A stretch of 64,000 nt of DNA from Rhodanobacter sp. C06 (GCF_002001105.1 NZ_MUNP01000041.1:27702-91701), one strand, 5' to 3'; positions 27,823 through 37,510 are shown, numbered from the stretch's first letter. Program-made: numbers and translations. Notes: a model not told the origin generated them from the letters alone.

Positions 27823-28275
27823 GTGCAGGAACTGATCGCGCCGTATTACCCGTGGATCGTGCTGGTGCACCTCGCCTGCGCCATCGTGTTCGTGGGCGCG
27901 GTGGCCTTCGAGGTGTTCGTGCTGGAGGGCTTGCACAAGCGCTTCGACGTCGTCGTCATGCAGCAGATCGAGGGCGCGGTGATGGCGCGGGTGCGTCGTT
28001 ACATGCCGTACGTGGTGCTGGTGCTGTTCGTCAGCGGCGGCATGCTGCTCGACCTGCGCTGCAACGGCATCCAGTGCATCGGCACGACGCGCTTCGGCTG
28101 GTTCCTGCTGCTCAAGGTGGCGCTGGCGCTGGGCGTGCTCGGCGTGTTCGTCAACGCGGTATGGGTCGGCGCGCGCGGCAGGATGAATGCGTGCCGTTTC
28201 CGTTACACGCACCGCATCGTGCTGGCGCTGATGGCGGCCATCGTCTTTCTGGCCAAGACCATGTTCTACTTGTAG
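27823..28275 (+). CDS. Small four-helix membrane protein (CopD/DUF2269-like), 150 aa
   Basis: It starts with GTG at 27823 behind an ideal AAGGAGG site, 10 bases after the nnrS stop, so it is cotranscribed. Four hydrophobic segments are seen: [53 protein letters not shown] and [19 protein letters not shown]. The His in the first helix and the general layout resemble CopD/DUF2269-type proteins, often next to nnrS, possibly in haem or copper handling. Family assignment is tentative. Confidence 0.8.
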   Translation: MQELIAPYYPWIVLVHLACAIVFVGAVAFEVFVLEGLHKRFDVVVMQQIEGAVMARVRRYMPYVVLVLFVSGGMLLDLRCNGIQCIGTTRFGWFLLLKVALALGVLGVFVNAVWVGARGRMNACRFRYTHRIVLALMAAIVFLAKTMFYL

Positions 28276-28303
28276 ACCCCCTTTCCCCATTACGAGGTGC
28301 GTC

Positions 28304-28804
28304 ATGTCCACAGTCCATTTCAAGGGTCAGCCGGTACGCGTCGACGGCAGCTTCCCGGCGGTCGGCAGCCAGGCGCCGGCGTTCCACCTGGTCGGCGGCG
28401 ACCTGTCCGAGGTCACGCTGGTCAACCATGCCGGCAAGCGCAAGGTGCTGAACATCTTCCCCAGCGTGGACACCGGCGTGTGCGCCACCTCGGTGCGTCG
28501 CTTCAACGAGCTGGCGGCGAAGCTGGCCAACACCGTGGTGCTGTGCATCTCCGCCGACCTGCCGTTCGCGCAGGGCCGCTTCTGCGGCGCCGAGGGCATC
28601 GGGAACGTGCAGATGCTGTCGCTGATGCGCGGGCGCGAGTTCCTCCGCGACTACGGCGTGGCGATCGCCGACGGCCCGCTGGCAGGCGTGGCCGCCCGTG
28701 CGGTGGTGGTGCTGGATGCGCACGACAAGGTGATCCACGCGGAGCTGGTGGACGAGATCACGCATGAGCCGAATTACGACGCGGCGCTGAAGGCGCTGGG
28801 CTGA
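28304..28804 (+). CDS. tpx: Thiol peroxidase
   Basis: A 166-residue peroxiredoxin of the Tpx class (usual length about 167). The peroxidatic Cys is in [15 protein letters not shown] at about residue 61 and the resolving Cys in [11 protein letters not shown] at about 95, the standard atypical two-Cys arrangement. It removes hydrogen peroxide and organic peroxides using thioredoxin. It lies 28 bases after the membrane gene and ends at a bidirectional terminator. Confidence 0.96.
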   Translation: MSTVHFKGQPVRVDGSFPAVGSQAPAFHLVGGDLSEVTLVNHAGKRKVLNIFPSVDTGVCATSVRRFNELAAKLANTVVLCISADLPFAQGRFCGAEGIGNVQMLSLMRGREFLRDYGVAIADGPLAGVAARAVVVLDAHDKVIHAELVDEITHEPNYDAALKALG

Positions 28805-28832
28805 GCGGCCCGCTGCGCAACCTGCCGTATGC

Positions 28833-28866
28833 GAAGAAGCCCGCCGGGTGACCGGCGGGCTTCTTC
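28833..28866. terminator. Bidirectional terminator between tpx and the haemoglobin gene
   Basis: GAAGAAGCCCGCCGG and CCGGCGGGCTTCTTC are perfect arms around a short GTGA loop, placed between the convergent ends of tpx (28804) and the truncated haemoglobin gene (28892). Confidence 0.85.
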
Positions 28867-28891
28867 GGGCCAGGCGCCGAGAAAGAGCGAT

Positions 28892-29299
28892 TCAGGAGTG
28901 GATGCCCACCACCGGAATGCCGAGCGGCCGCGCGTCCAACCGGTCGGGCAGGCCCATGCCCATGCGCAGGCTGCGGCCGATGCGTTCGGCGTAGTCGAGC
29001 ATCTGCACGGCGTCGTCCGCATCCAGCACCTCGGCCGTGGTCTCGCGCCACAGCTCCAGCCAGCGCACGAAGTGCTCGGCTCGGATCGCCGGCTGGCCAC
29101 GGTGCACGGCCATCGGATTGCCGCGATAGCTGGCCGCGCGCAGCGCCACCGAACACCAGAACGCGGTGAGCAGGCGCTTGTGTTCGGGCCAGTCGTGCAC
29201 GGCGGCGTTGAAGATCGGACCGATGGCGGGATCGGCGCGCACCTTGTCGTAGAAGCGGTCGACCAGGGTGGCGATGCGGGTTTCGTCCAGCGTGCTCAT
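28892..29299 (-). CDS. Group III truncated haemoglobin
   Basis: A 135-residue globin. LVDRFYDKVRADPAIGPIF (B helix, Tyr in B10 region), DWPEHKRLLTAFWCSVAL and the haem-binding His in VHRGQPAIRAEHFVRWLELW match group III (trHbP/Ctb-like) truncated haemoglobins. Members bind oxygen or handle nitric oxide under low oxygen. The ATG overlaps the ccoS stop (ATGA), so it is the last gene of the cytochrome oxidase maturation operon. Confidence 0.93.
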   Translation of the reverse strand: MSTLDETRIATLVDRFYDKVRADPAIGPIFNAAVHDWPEHKRLLTAFWCSVALRAASYRGNPMAVHRGQPAIRAEHFVRWLELWRETTAEVLDADDAVQMLDYAERIGRSLRMGMGLPDRLDARPLGIPVVGIHS

Positions 29300-29484
29300 G
29301 GCGTGTTTGTCGTGTCTTCGGTCGCGGCCGGCGTGGTGTCCGGCGCGGGTTCGTCCAGCAGGGGCAGGATGCCGGGCGTATCGAGGTCGTCGAACTGCTG
29401 GTGGTTCACCGCCCAGAAGAACAGCGCCACGCCAACGATCACCACCAAGGCGGTCACCGGGATCAACACCAGCAGGATGTTCAT
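29296..29484 (-). CDS. ccoS: cbb3-type cytochrome oxidase assembly protein CcoS
   Basis: A 62-residue protein with one N-terminal membrane helix (MNILLVLIPVTALVVIVGVA) and the CcoS signature FFWAVNHQQFDDLDTPG. It is needed for haem b and CuB insertion in cbb3 oxidase. The ATG overlaps the ccoI stop and its own stop overlaps the haemoglobin start. Confidence 0.95.
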   Translation of the reverse strand: MNILLVLIPVTALVVIVGVALFFWAVNHQQFDDLDTPGILPLLDEPAPDTTPAATEDTTNTP

Positions 29485-31706
29485 GCGCGCAGCTCCTGTC
29501 GCGGTTCGTTGCCGTCGCGACCGGCGCGCAGCGCGTTCAGCACCACCGCGAGCGAGCTGAGCGACATGCCGATGCCGGCCAGCCACGGCGGCACGAAACC
29601 GAACGCGGCGAACGGCACCGCGCACAGATTGTAGGCCAACGACCAGCGCCGACCCTGCGCCACGATCCGTTGCACCTCGCCCGCGATGCTGCGGGCGCGG
29701 GTGAGGCCTTCGAGACGGTCGTCCATCAGCAGCAGGTCGGCCTGCGCCTGCGCGAGGCCGGTGCCGCCGGCCAGCGCGGCGGAGACATCGGCGCCGGCGA
29801 GGATCGGCGCGTCGTTGCTGCCGTCGCCCACCGCGAGCACCACGTGGCCGGCGGCGCGCAGTTCGCGCAGCCGGGCCAACTTGTCGTCGGGACTCTGGCG
29901 TGCGCGCCAGTCGGCGATGCCGAGCATCTGGGCCAGTGCGGCCACGCGTTCCGGCGTGTCGCCGCTGGCGATGCGGGATGCGATGCCTTCGGTGCGCAGC
30001 GCGTCCAGCGTGGCCTGCGCGTCGTGGCGCGGGCGTTCGGCGAGGCGGAAGGCGGCGATGGCGCCATCCGCGTCGGCCAGCAGCAGGCCATCGCGTTGGC
30101 GCTCAATGGCCAGCGCGTGACCCAGCGCGAAGTCGGCGCGGCCCAGGCGCAGCGCGCGACCGGCCACCGTGCCGCGCAGCCCGGCGCCGGCCACGGCCTC
30201 GACCCGCTCGGCCTGCCGCGCGGGCCCCAGCCCGCAGGCGGCATCGGCGAGCGCGCGGGCCAGCGGGTGTGAGCTTTGGCGGGCCAGCGCGGCGGCCAGC
30301 GCCAGCACTTCTTCGCGGGTTTCGCCGCGCAGCGGCTCGATGCCGGCGAGATCCAGCCGCGGCACGCCCAGCGTGCCGGTCTTGTCGAACAGCGCGATGT
30401 CCACATGCGCGAGGCGGGTGAGCGCGGTGGCATCGGTCACCAGCACGCCGTGGCGCGCCAGCGCGGTCAGCGCGCGGGTGAATGCGGCCGGTGCGGTGAG
30501 CGCGAAGGCGCAGGGGCAGGCCACCACCAGCACGGCGAGCGCGGCGTCGAAGGCGCGCGCGGGATCGAACAGCAGCCAGCCCAGCGCGGTGAGCGCCGTC
30601 AGCAGCAGCACGCGCGCCACGAAGCGGGCGATCTCGCGGTCGCTGGCCGTGGCGAAGCTGCGCGCCGCACGTGCGCGGACGGCCAGCGCGCCGATGCGTG
30701 CCACCGCGGTGGCCGCGCCGCTGTGTTCCACGCGCAGCGGCACTGGTCCGTCCAGCAGCAGGCTGCCGGCCACCAGGCGTTCGCCGCGGCGACGCAGGAC
30801 GGGGCGCGATTCGCCGGTGAGCAGGGCCTCGTCCAGCTGCGCGGAATCCGCTTCCAGCACGCCGTCGGCGGGCACGGTGGCGCCTTCGGCGACGTGCACG
30901 CGGTCGCCGGCGCGCAGTGCCAGCGCGGGCACGGTTTCCAGCGTGCCGTCGGCGGCGATGCGTTGCGCCAGCAGTGGCGCGGCATCGATCGCGGCGTCGC
31001 CCTGCGCATTGCCGTGATGGCGCGCGCGCAGCTCCACGTAGCGCGCGACCAGCAGCAGGAACACGAACATGCTCACCGAGTCGAAGTAGACCTCGCCCGC
31101 GCCGCGCAGCGTGTTGGTCGCGCTGGCAAGGAACACCAGCGCCACCGCCAGCGCCACCGGCAGGTGGATGCCGAACTGGCGTTCGCGCAGCTCGTGCACG
31201 GCACCGGTGAAGAAGGGCCGGGCGGAATAGGCCACCAGCGGGATGGTGGTGAGGAAACCCAGCCAGCGGAACAGGCCGCGGGTGGTGAAATCCACGAAGT
31301 CGACCGCGCCGATGTAGATGACGAAGGCGTAGGTCATCACCTGCATCATGCACATGCCGGCGACCAGCAGGCGCTTCAGCGCATCGTGCAGTTCGGTGGC
31401 GCGAGTGTCGTCGGCGTCGTCGTGGGGCAGCGGCTGGGCCGGGCAGTGCAGCGCGGTGCAGCGCTCGACCAGCGCATCCAGCGAGAGTCGGCGCGCGTCC
31501 CACACCACGCGCAGGCGGCGGGCGGCGGGCAGGATCGCCACGCGCTCGACGCCGGGCAGGGCGCGGATCGCCTGTTCCAGCGCCAGTGCGCGGCGCGGTT
31601 CACCGAGTGCATCCACGCGCAGCGCCACTTCGCTGCGGCCATCGCGGCGCGGTCGCAGCACCTGGGCGAGCAGCAGCGGGTGGGCCCAGACGGCGTGTGC
31701 GTTCAT
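29481..31706 (-). CDS. ccoI: Cu+-exporting P-type ATPase CcoI for cbb3 oxidase assembly
   Basis: The 741-residue protein has eight membrane helices, the CPC motif in VVACPCAFAL, the phosphorylation site DKTGTL, and GDGSNDAPIL. MCMMQVMTYAFVIYIGAVDF in the first transmembrane pair is typical of CcoI/FixI. The N-terminal ferredoxin-like domain (about residues 20-75) lacks the usual CxxC metal-binding pair. The start at 31706 overlaps the upstream small gene's stop (ATGA). It delivers copper for the CuB site of CcoN. Confidence 0.95.
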   Translation of the reverse strand: MNAHAVWAHPLLLAQVLRPRRDGRSEVALRVDALGEPRRALALEQAIRALPGVERVAILPAARRLRVVWDARRLSLDALVERCTALHCPAQPLPHDDADDTRATELHDALKRLLVAGMCMMQVMTYAFVIYIGAVDFVDFTTRGLFRWLGFLTTIPLVAYSARPFFTGAVHELRERQFGIHLPVALAVALVFLASATNTLRGAGEVYFDSVSMFVFLLLVARYVELRARHHGNAQGDAAIDAAPLLAQRIAADGTLETVPALALRAGDRVHVAEGATVPADGVLEADSAQLDEALLTGESRPVLRRRGERLVAGSLLLDGPVPLRVEHSGAATAVARIGALAVRARAARSFATASDREIARFVARVLLLTALTALGWLLFDPARAFDAALAVLVVACPCAFALTAPAAFTRALTALARHGVLVTDATALTRLAHVDIALFDKTGTLGVPRLDLAGIEPLRGETREEVLALAAALARQSSHPLARALADAACGLGPARQAERVEAVAGAGLRGTVAGRALRLGRADFALGHALAIERQRDGLLLADADGAIAAFRLAERPRHDAQATLDALRTEGIASRIASGDTPERVAALAQMLGIADWRARQSPDDKLARLRELRAAGHVVLAVGDGSNDAPILAGADVSAALAGGTGLAQAQADLLLMDDRLEGLTRARSIAGEVQRIVAQGRRWSLAYNLCAVPFAAFGFVPPWLAGIGMSLSSLAVVLNALRAGRDGNEPRQELRA

Positions 31707-31909
31707 CGCGGCGGTTCGTGGCTGCTGTGCGCGCTGGCGGGCACGCCGAACACGGTGTGCGTGGTTTCCAGCGGGATGTCGGCGCTGCGCGCGCTTGCCA
31801 CGATGATCCACACGCAGCCGGCCAGCGAGGCGACGAACACCGCTATGCCCAGCCACAGGATCGGCTGGCGGTACCAGCGGCTTTCCGCGTCAGTCCGTGG
31901 CGCCGGCAT
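31703..31909 (-). CDS. Short CcoH/FixH-like membrane protein, 68 aa
   Basis: A 68-residue protein with WYRQPILWLGIAVFVASLAG, the N-terminal membrane helix pattern of FixH/CcoH, then about 30 residues of polar tail. Full FixH/CcoH proteins are about 150 residues or more, so this is a reduced form or a different small subunit. Position between ccoP and ccoI supports a role in cbb3 maturation. The start at 31909 is preferred because the upstream part of the frame lies within ccoP. Confidence 0.7.
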   Translation of the reverse strand: MPAPRTDAESRWYRQPILWLGIAVFVASLAGCVWIIVASARSADIPLETTHTVFGVPASAHSSHEPPR

Positions 31910-32801
31910 CGGGGTGCGACAGGTGGTAGACATAGGCCGCCAGCACGTGGATCTGCGCATCGCTTAGGCGCTTGTCCCAGTTCGGCATGTGGCCTTGGCG
32001 ACCGTCGTGGATGGTCTTGGTGATATCCGCCAGCGTGCCGCCGTGCAGCCAGATGTGGTCGGCGAGGTTGGGTGCGCCCACCGCCTGGTTGCCCTTGCCG
32101 TCGGGGCCGTGGCAGGCCGCGCAGGTGGTCTTGAAGATCGGCTCGGCGGCGGCCGCCATCTTCGCGTCGTGCGGCGAGCCGGACAGGCTCAGCACGTATT
32201 GCGCGAGATTGGCCACGTTCTGCTCGCCCAGGCTGGCCCAGGGCGGCATCACGCCGGCGCGGCCGTCGTGGATCGAGGTGGTGATGTCCTTGCCGTTGCC
32301 GCCGTAGAGCCAGTCCTGGTCGGTGAGGTCGGGTGCGCCGAGCTGCTGGTTGCCCTTGCCGCTGCGCTGGTGGCAGGCCGCGCAGTTGTCCTCGAACAGC
32401 ACCTGGCCGAGCTGCCGCGCGGCAGGGTCGCCGGCCAGCTGCTCGGGCGTGTACAGCGCGAAGCGCTGCATCAGCGGCTCCAGCTTCGCCTCGTTGGCGG
32501 CCTGCTCGCCGGCCAGCTGGCCGTGCGAGGTCCAGCCCAGCGCGCCCTTGTGGTTGCCGAAACCGGGGTACAGCACGAGGTAGATGAAGGCGGCCACGAA
32601 CATCGCGCCGGAGAACAGGATCCACCACATCGGCAGCCGCCGCACGCCCTCGCGCAGCACGCCATGCGCCCACACATGGCCGCTGGTGCCGTCGGGCTGG
32701 GTGGGAATCTTCGCGCGCGGTCCCCACAGGAACAGGAAGAAGGTGATGCCGAGGTTCAACACCACCAGGAACATCACCCACAACGACCAGCCGGTGCTCA
32801 T
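31890..32801 (-). CDS. ccoP: cbb3-type cytochrome c oxidase subunit III (dihaem CcoP)
   Basis: A 303-residue protein with an N-terminal FixP-type membrane segment pair (MSTGWSLWVMFLVVLNLGIT; MWWILFSGAMFVAAF) and two cytochrome c domains, each with CAACH (CAACHQRSGKGN and CAACHGPDGKGN) and a later Met ligand. It hands electrons from soluble cytochromes to CcoO/CcoN. The ATG overlaps the ccoQ stop (ATGA). The two haem domains are close internal repeats. Confidence 0.97.
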   Translation of the reverse strand: MSTGWSLWVMFLVVLNLGITFFLFLWGPRAKIPTQPDGTSGHVWAHGVLREGVRRLPMWWILFSGAMFVAAFIYLVLYPGFGNHKGALGWTSHGQLAGEQAANEAKLEPLMQRFALYTPEQLAGDPAARQLGQVLFEDNCAACHQRSGKGNQQLGAPDLTDQDWLYGGNGKDITTSIHDGRAGVMPPWASLGEQNVANLAQYVLSLSGSPHDAKMAAAAEPIFKTTCAACHGPDGKGNQAVGAPNLADHIWLHGGTLADITKTIHDGRQGHMPNWDKRLSDAQIHVLAAYVYHLSHPDAGATD

Positions 32802-32977
32802 CGCGGCTTCTCCTGTGTCGGGTCGACAGTGGGATCGTCGTCCTGCATTGGCAGCTGCGCCATCTGGTCGAACACGGGTTTGTGGTACTTGCGCCAGGCC
32901 CAGATCCAGATGCCGATGAAGCTCACCATCATCAGCACGATCATCACGCCGGCCAGATGGCCCCAGAACGGACTCAT
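32798..32977 (-). CDS. ccoQ: cbb3-type oxidase subunit CcoQ
   Basis: A 59-residue single-helix protein (GHLAGVMIVLMMVSFIGIWI, then AWRKYHKPVFDQMAQLPM) of normal CcoQ/FixQ length. It stabilises the complex. It overlaps the ends of ccoO and ccoP by four bases each. Confidence 0.93.
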   Translation of the reverse strand: MSPFWGHLAGVMIVLMMVSFIGIWIWAWRKYHKPVFDQMAQLPMQDDDPTVDPTQEKPR

Positions 32978-33621
32978 GGCGCACCTCCATCGCTGGCCGG
33001 CGCCGCGGCGGTCGGTTCGTTCTTGATGCCCAGGCCCTGCAGGTAGGCGATCAGCGCGTCCATCTCGGTCTTGCCCTTGACCGCCTCGGGCGCGGCGGCG
33101 ATGTCGGCGTCGCTGTACGGGTCGCCCAGCTTGCGCAGCACGCGCATGCGCGCCTGGATGTCGGCACCGTCGATGCCGGCCTTCGCCAGCCACGGGTAGC
33201 CGGGCATGTTGGATTGCGGCACCACGCTGCGCGGGTCCAGCAGGTGCATGCGCTGCCAGTCGTCGGAATACTTGCCGCCCACGCGGGCGAGGTCCGGCCC
33301 GGTGCGCTTGGAACCCCACTGGAACGGCCGGTCGTAGACCGATTCCTCGGCGGTGGAGTAGTGGCCGTAGCGCTGCGTCTCGAAACGCAGCGCGCGGATC
33401 ATTTGCGAGTGGCACAGGTAGCAGCCCTCGCGCACGTAGACGTCCTTGCCGGCCAGCCGCAGCGGGTCGTACGGATGCACGTTCGCCGGCGCCTTGAGCG
33501 AATGCGCCTCGACGAACAGCGGGGTGATCTCGGCGAGGCCGCCCAGCGAGACCATGATCGCGATGCCGATGCCGAGCAGGCCGGCGTGCTTCTCGATCGC
33601 TTCGAAATGCCTGTAGGCCAT
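32974..33621 (-). CDS. ccoO: cbb3-type oxidase subunit II (monohaem CcoO)
   Basis: A 215-residue protein: N-terminal membrane anchor (LLGIGIAIMVSLGGLAEITP), haem c site CYLCH, and the family segment RPFQWGSKRTGPDLARVGGK. It lies 230 bases downstream of ccoN, an unusually wide gap for these paired genes, filled by two tandem repeats. Its stop overlaps the ccoQ start. Confidence 0.97.
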   Translation of the reverse strand: MAYRHFEAIEKHAGLLGIGIAIMVSLGGLAEITPLFVEAHSLKAPANVHPYDPLRLAGKDVYVREGCYLCHSQMIRALRFETQRYGHYSTAEESVYDRPFQWGSKRTGPDLARVGGKYSDDWQRMHLLDPRSVVPQSNMPGYPWLAKAGIDGADIQARMRVLRKLGDPYSDADIAAAPEAVKGKTEMDALIAYLQGLGIKNEPTAAAPASDGGAP

Positions 33622-33640
33622 GATTGAGCTCTACCTGAGA

Positions 33641-33842
33641 AGTGCGGCCATGGATGGCCGCGGTTGGACTGGCAGGAATCGGCTGCCTTCCCGAAATCGG
33701 AATCCGGTCGAAGCGGCGCTCATGGACGAACGCATCAGGTGAACCAGTGTGGCCATGGATGGCCGCTGTTGGACTTTCTGGATCAGATTGCCTTCCCACA
33801 GCGGGAACCTGGTCGAAGCGGCGATCACGGACGAGCGCATTG
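33641..33842. repeat. Two tandem copies of a ~105-base repeat between ccoN and ccoO
   Basis: Copies start at 33641 (AGTGCGGCCATGGATGGCCG) and 33746 (AGTGTGGCCATGGATGGCCG) and share the segments GGTCGAAGCGGCG and GGACGA(A/G)CGCAT. They begin with the same GGCCATGGATGGCC palindrome as the repeats at 35895 and 59113. Confidence 0.85.
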
Positions 33843-33851
33843 GTTTACCTC

Positions 33852-35318
33852 TCAACCCACCGCCGGCAAGGGGGCCGGGATCTGGTGCGGTTCCGGCTCG
33901 GGAATCGGCACCGGGATCGGCTTGATGATGCGGGCGCGGGCATCGGCGGCGGTGTGCCACAGGTTCCACGCCATCACCCACATGCCCGAGAGGATCAGCA
34001 CGCCGCCGAACCAGCGGATCAGGTACATCGGCTTGATCGCGATCAGGCTGTCGAGGAAGCCGTACTTCAGCAAGCCGTCGGGCAGGGTGGCGCGCCACAT
34101 CTCGCCCTCGGTGACGCCGGCGGTCCACATCGCGCCGACGTACAGCAGGGTGCCGGCCATGTGCAGCCAGAAATGCACGTTCATGCCGCGCAGCGAGTGC
34201 ATCGCCGGGCGGCCCAGCGCGCGCGGCGCCATCGCGTACAGCGAGCCGATGGTGATCATCGCCACCCAGCCCAGCGAGCCGGAGTGCACGTGGGCGATCG
34301 TCCAGTCGGTGTAGTGCGACAGCGAGTTCACCGTCTTGATCGCCATCATCGAGCCTTCGAAGGTGGCGGCGGCGTAGAACACCAGCGCCATCACCATGAA
34401 TTTCACCGCCGGATCGGTCTTCACCTTGCTCCACGAGCCGTTGAAGGTGAGCAGGCCGTTCGCCGCCGAGCCCCAGCTCGGCATCAGCAGCACCAGCGAG
34501 AACGCCATGCCCACTGACTGCACCCAGTCGGGCAGGGCGGTGTACATCAGGTGGTGCGAGCCGGCCCACATGTAGACCGAGATCAGCGCCCAGAAATTGA
34601 CGATGGAGAAGCGGTAGCTCCACAACGGCTGCTGCGCCTGGCGCGGCACGAAGTAGTACATCATCCCGAGGAAGCCGGCGGTGAGGAAGAACGCCACCGC
34701 GTTGTGGCCGTACCACCACTCCACCATCGCATCGACCGTGCCCGAGTAGATCGGGTAGGACTTGGTCCACGACACCGGCAGGGACAGGTGGTTGACGATG
34801 TGCAGCAGGCCCACCGCGATGATGAAGGCGCCGTAGTACCAGTTCGCCACGTAGATGTGCTTGATGCGCCGGCGCGCGAGGCTGGCGAAGAACACCACGC
34901 CGAAGCACACCCACACCACGGCGGTGAACAGCGCGATCCACCACTCCGGTTCGGCGTATTCCTTGCTGGTGGTGAGGCCCAGCGGCATCGACACCATCGC
35001 CAGCACGCAGACGATCTGCCAGCCCCAGAACGTGAAGCCGGCCAGCTTGCCGAGCGCCAGCCGGGCGTGGCCGGTACGCTGCACCACGTAGTAGCAGGTG
35101 CCCATCAGCGCCGAGCCGCCGAACGCGAAGATCACGCCGAAGGTATGGTCGGGGCGCAGCCGGCTGAAGGTGATCCAGGGCAGGTCGAAATTCAGCGCCG
35201 GCCACATCAGCTCGGCGGCGATATACACGCCCACCGACATGCCGATGATGCCCCAGACCGCCGCGGCCAGCAGGAACTGGCGGACGACCTTGTCGTTGTA
35301 GTACTCGGTGTTGGGCAT
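33852..35318 (-). CDS. ccoN: cbb3-type cytochrome c oxidase subunit I (CcoN)
   Basis: A 488-residue haem-copper oxidase core with about twelve helices. Conserved His ligands are seen in [13 protein letters not shown] (region before), [35 protein letters not shown] and the haem pair in [13 protein letters not shown] and [12 protein letters not shown]. It reduces oxygen at the CuB/haem b3 site with high affinity. The start at 35318 ([15 protein letters not shown]) has GGGAA upstream; an in-frame ATG at 35345 would add nine residues. An FNR-type box lies about 100-120 bases upstream. Confidence 0.96.
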   Translation of the reverse strand: MPNTEYYNDKVVRQFLLAAAVWGIIGMSVGVYIAAELMWPALNFDLPWITFSRLRPDHTFGVIFAFGGSALMGTCYYVVQRTGHARLALGKLAGFTFWGWQIVCVLAMVSMPLGLTTSKEYAEPEWWIALFTAVVWVCFGVVFFASLARRRIKHIYVANWYYGAFIIAVGLLHIVNHLSLPVSWTKSYPIYSGTVDAMVEWWYGHNAVAFFLTAGFLGMMYYFVPRQAQQPLWSYRFSIVNFWALISVYMWAGSHHLMYTALPDWVQSVGMAFSLVLLMPSWGSAANGLLTFNGSWSKVKTDPAVKFMVMALVFYAAATFEGSMMAIKTVNSLSHYTDWTIAHVHSGSLGWVAMITIGSLYAMAPRALGRPAMHSLRGMNVHFWLHMAGTLLYVGAMWTAGVTEGEMWRATLPDGLLKYGFLDSLIAIKPMYLIRWFGGVLILSGMWVMAWNLWHTAADARARIIKPIPVPIPEPEPHQIPAPLPAVG

Positions 35319-35438
35319 GGGCGTTCCCGGTTTCGGTGTGGTCATTGTCCCGGCGGCACCGGTGCGCCGCGATGACCGCGGTCAGGCGGCTGCGGCAATC
35401 TGTCCGCCGGCACGGTCAGGACGCCCTGGCCCGGCGGC

Positions 35439-35451
35439 CTGATCCAGGTCA
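35439..35451. promoter_or_regulatory. FNR/ANR-type box between ccoN and fdxA
   Basis: CTGATCCAGGTCA is identical to the first 13 bases of the box upstream of nnrS. It lies between the divergent ccoN and fdxA genes; for fdxA, a start about 41 bases on (near 35486) would fit a class II site with a -10-like CAATGCT near 35475. It could serve both directions. Confidence 0.6.
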
Positions 35452-35517
35452 TGGCCGCGATGGTCGCAGCAGGCAATGCTTGCCGGACGTGAACAAGCCG
35501 GTTCGAGCGCCGTCCCC

Positions 35518-35841
35518 ATGGCCCATGTCGTCACCGAGAACTGCATCAACTGCAAGCACACCGACTGCGTCGAGGTGTGTCCGGTGGACTGCTTCCACGA
35601 GGGGCCGAATTTCCTGGTGATCGATCCCGACGAATGCATCGACTGCACGCTGTGCGTGGAGGAATGCCCGGTGGGCGCGATCTTCCCCGAGCTGGACGTG
35701 CCGGCGGGGCAGGAGGGCTTCCTCGCGCTGAACGCCGAGCTGGCGCGCGAGTGGCCGGTGCTGGCGCGCAAGATTCCGGCCATGGAGGACGCCGCCGATT
35801 GGGATGGCGTGCCGGACAAGCTGCCGCTGCTGAAACGCTAG
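35518..35841 (+). CDS. fdxA: Seven-iron ferredoxin FdxA
   Basis: A 107-residue ferredoxin. [18 protein letters not shown] and [17 protein letters not shown] supply the cysteines of one [3Fe-4S] and one [4Fe-4S] cluster, and the C-terminal extension ([17 protein letters not shown]) is typical of the FdxA group. Start at 35518 (MAHVVTENC), since ferredoxins of this family begin here; the upstream frame has no support. It may accept electrons from the Fpr encoded at 24.7 kb. Confidence 0.95.
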   Translation: MAHVVTENCINCKHTDCVEVCPVDCFHEGPNFLVIDPDECIDCTLCVEECPVGAIFPELDVPAGQEGFLALNAELAREWPVLARKIPAMEDAADWDGVPDKLPLLKR

Positions 35842-35858
35842 GGGAGTGGGGAAGGGGA

Positions 35859-35888
35859 CAAGAAAGCCCGCTTGCGCGGGCTTTCTTG
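35859..35888. terminator. Terminator after fdxA
   Basis: CAAGAAAGCCCGC and GCGGGCTTTCTTG are perfect 13-base arms around TTGC, 17 bases after the fdxA stop, with a T-rich 3' arm. Confidence 0.9.
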
Positions 35889-35894
35889 TGTGTG

Positions 35895-36013
35895 GAGTGC
35901 GGCCATGGATGGCCGCTCACGTGATTCTCGCGATCAGGGATGATCGCCAGGATTTCGAACAGTGCGGCCAAGGATGGCCGCCCGTTTGACTCTCGCGATC
36001 AGGGATGATCGCA
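35895..36013. repeat. Two tandem copies of a ~66-base dispersed repeat
   Basis: Copies start at 35895 (AGTGCGGCCATGGATGGCCG) and 35961 (AGTGCGGCCAAGGATGGCCG); both end with CGCGATCAGGGATGATCGC. Each unit is two palindromes. The second copy ends five bases before the gap stop codon. The same unit occurs inverted at 59113-59168. Confidence 0.85.
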
Positions 36014-36017
36014 ATGG

Positions 36018-37079
<1,062 letters not shown>

Positions 37080-37433
37080 TTAGCGGGAAACCTGGTTGGC
37101 TGCCCGTACGGCGCGGCCGTGCGCCGGTTTGCCGCAATAGATGTCGTGCAAGGTGGCCATCAAGACCCGTACCGGACCCGCGGCGAGGCGGTAATACACC
37201 GCCTGCGCCTCGCGGCGGGTCTGCACCAGTTCCGCCTCGCGCAACTTCGCCAGGTGTTGCGACAGCGCCGACTGGCCCAGTGCCAGCCGCTCCAGCAGTT
37301 CGCCCACCGCCAGCTCGCCTTCGGAAAGGTGGCACAGGATCAGCAGGCGCTGCTCGTTCGCCAGCGCCTTCAGCAGCTCGCTGGCCTCGCCGGCATGGGC
37401 GCGCATGCGGGCGGGATCTGTCGCGGTCTTCAT
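37080..37433 (-). CDS. ArsR-family repressor, BigR/SqrR-like persulfide sensor
   Basis: A 117-residue ArsR/SmtB regulator with the winged helix LGQSALSQHLAKLREAELVQ and VYYRLA. Cys34 (LLILCHL) and Cys100 (DIYCGKP) are 66 residues apart, the same spacing as the persulfide-sensing pair of SqrR (41/107) and BigR. No metal-binding CVC motif is present. It is divergent from a persulfide-dioxygenase-like gene, the classical target of BigR, with a palindromic operator between them. Sensor type is inferred from the cysteine spacing and context. Confidence 0.87.
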   Translation of the reverse strand: MKTATDPARMRAHAGEASELLKALANEQRLLILCHLSEGELAVGELLERLALGQSALSQHLAKLREAELVQTRREAQAVYYRLAAGPVRVLMATLHDIYCGKPAHGRAVRAANQVSR

Positions 37434-37459
37434 GACGGCATTGTGCCACGTCTTGCTAA

Positions 37460-37475
37460 ATTAGTAATGACTAAT
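37460..37475. promoter_or_regulatory. Operator-like palindrome between the ArsR-type gene and the dioxygenase gene
   Basis: ATTAGT-AATG-ACTAAT is a perfect 6-base inverted repeat in an AT-rich patch, 27 bases from the regulator ATG and 36 from the dioxygenase ATG. It overlaps likely promoter elements of both genes, as expected for an autoregulated divergent repressor. Confidence 0.7.
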
Positions 37476-37510
37476 ATTATGTGACGCACGTCGTTCCGGA
37501 GCGCAGCACC

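Noticed and set aside
33631..33850. Small protein encoded by the tandem repeats between ccoN and ccoO
   Set aside because: The minus-strand frame through both copies is simply a translation of the repeat; no ribosome site, and the frame is not kept in the other repeat copies.
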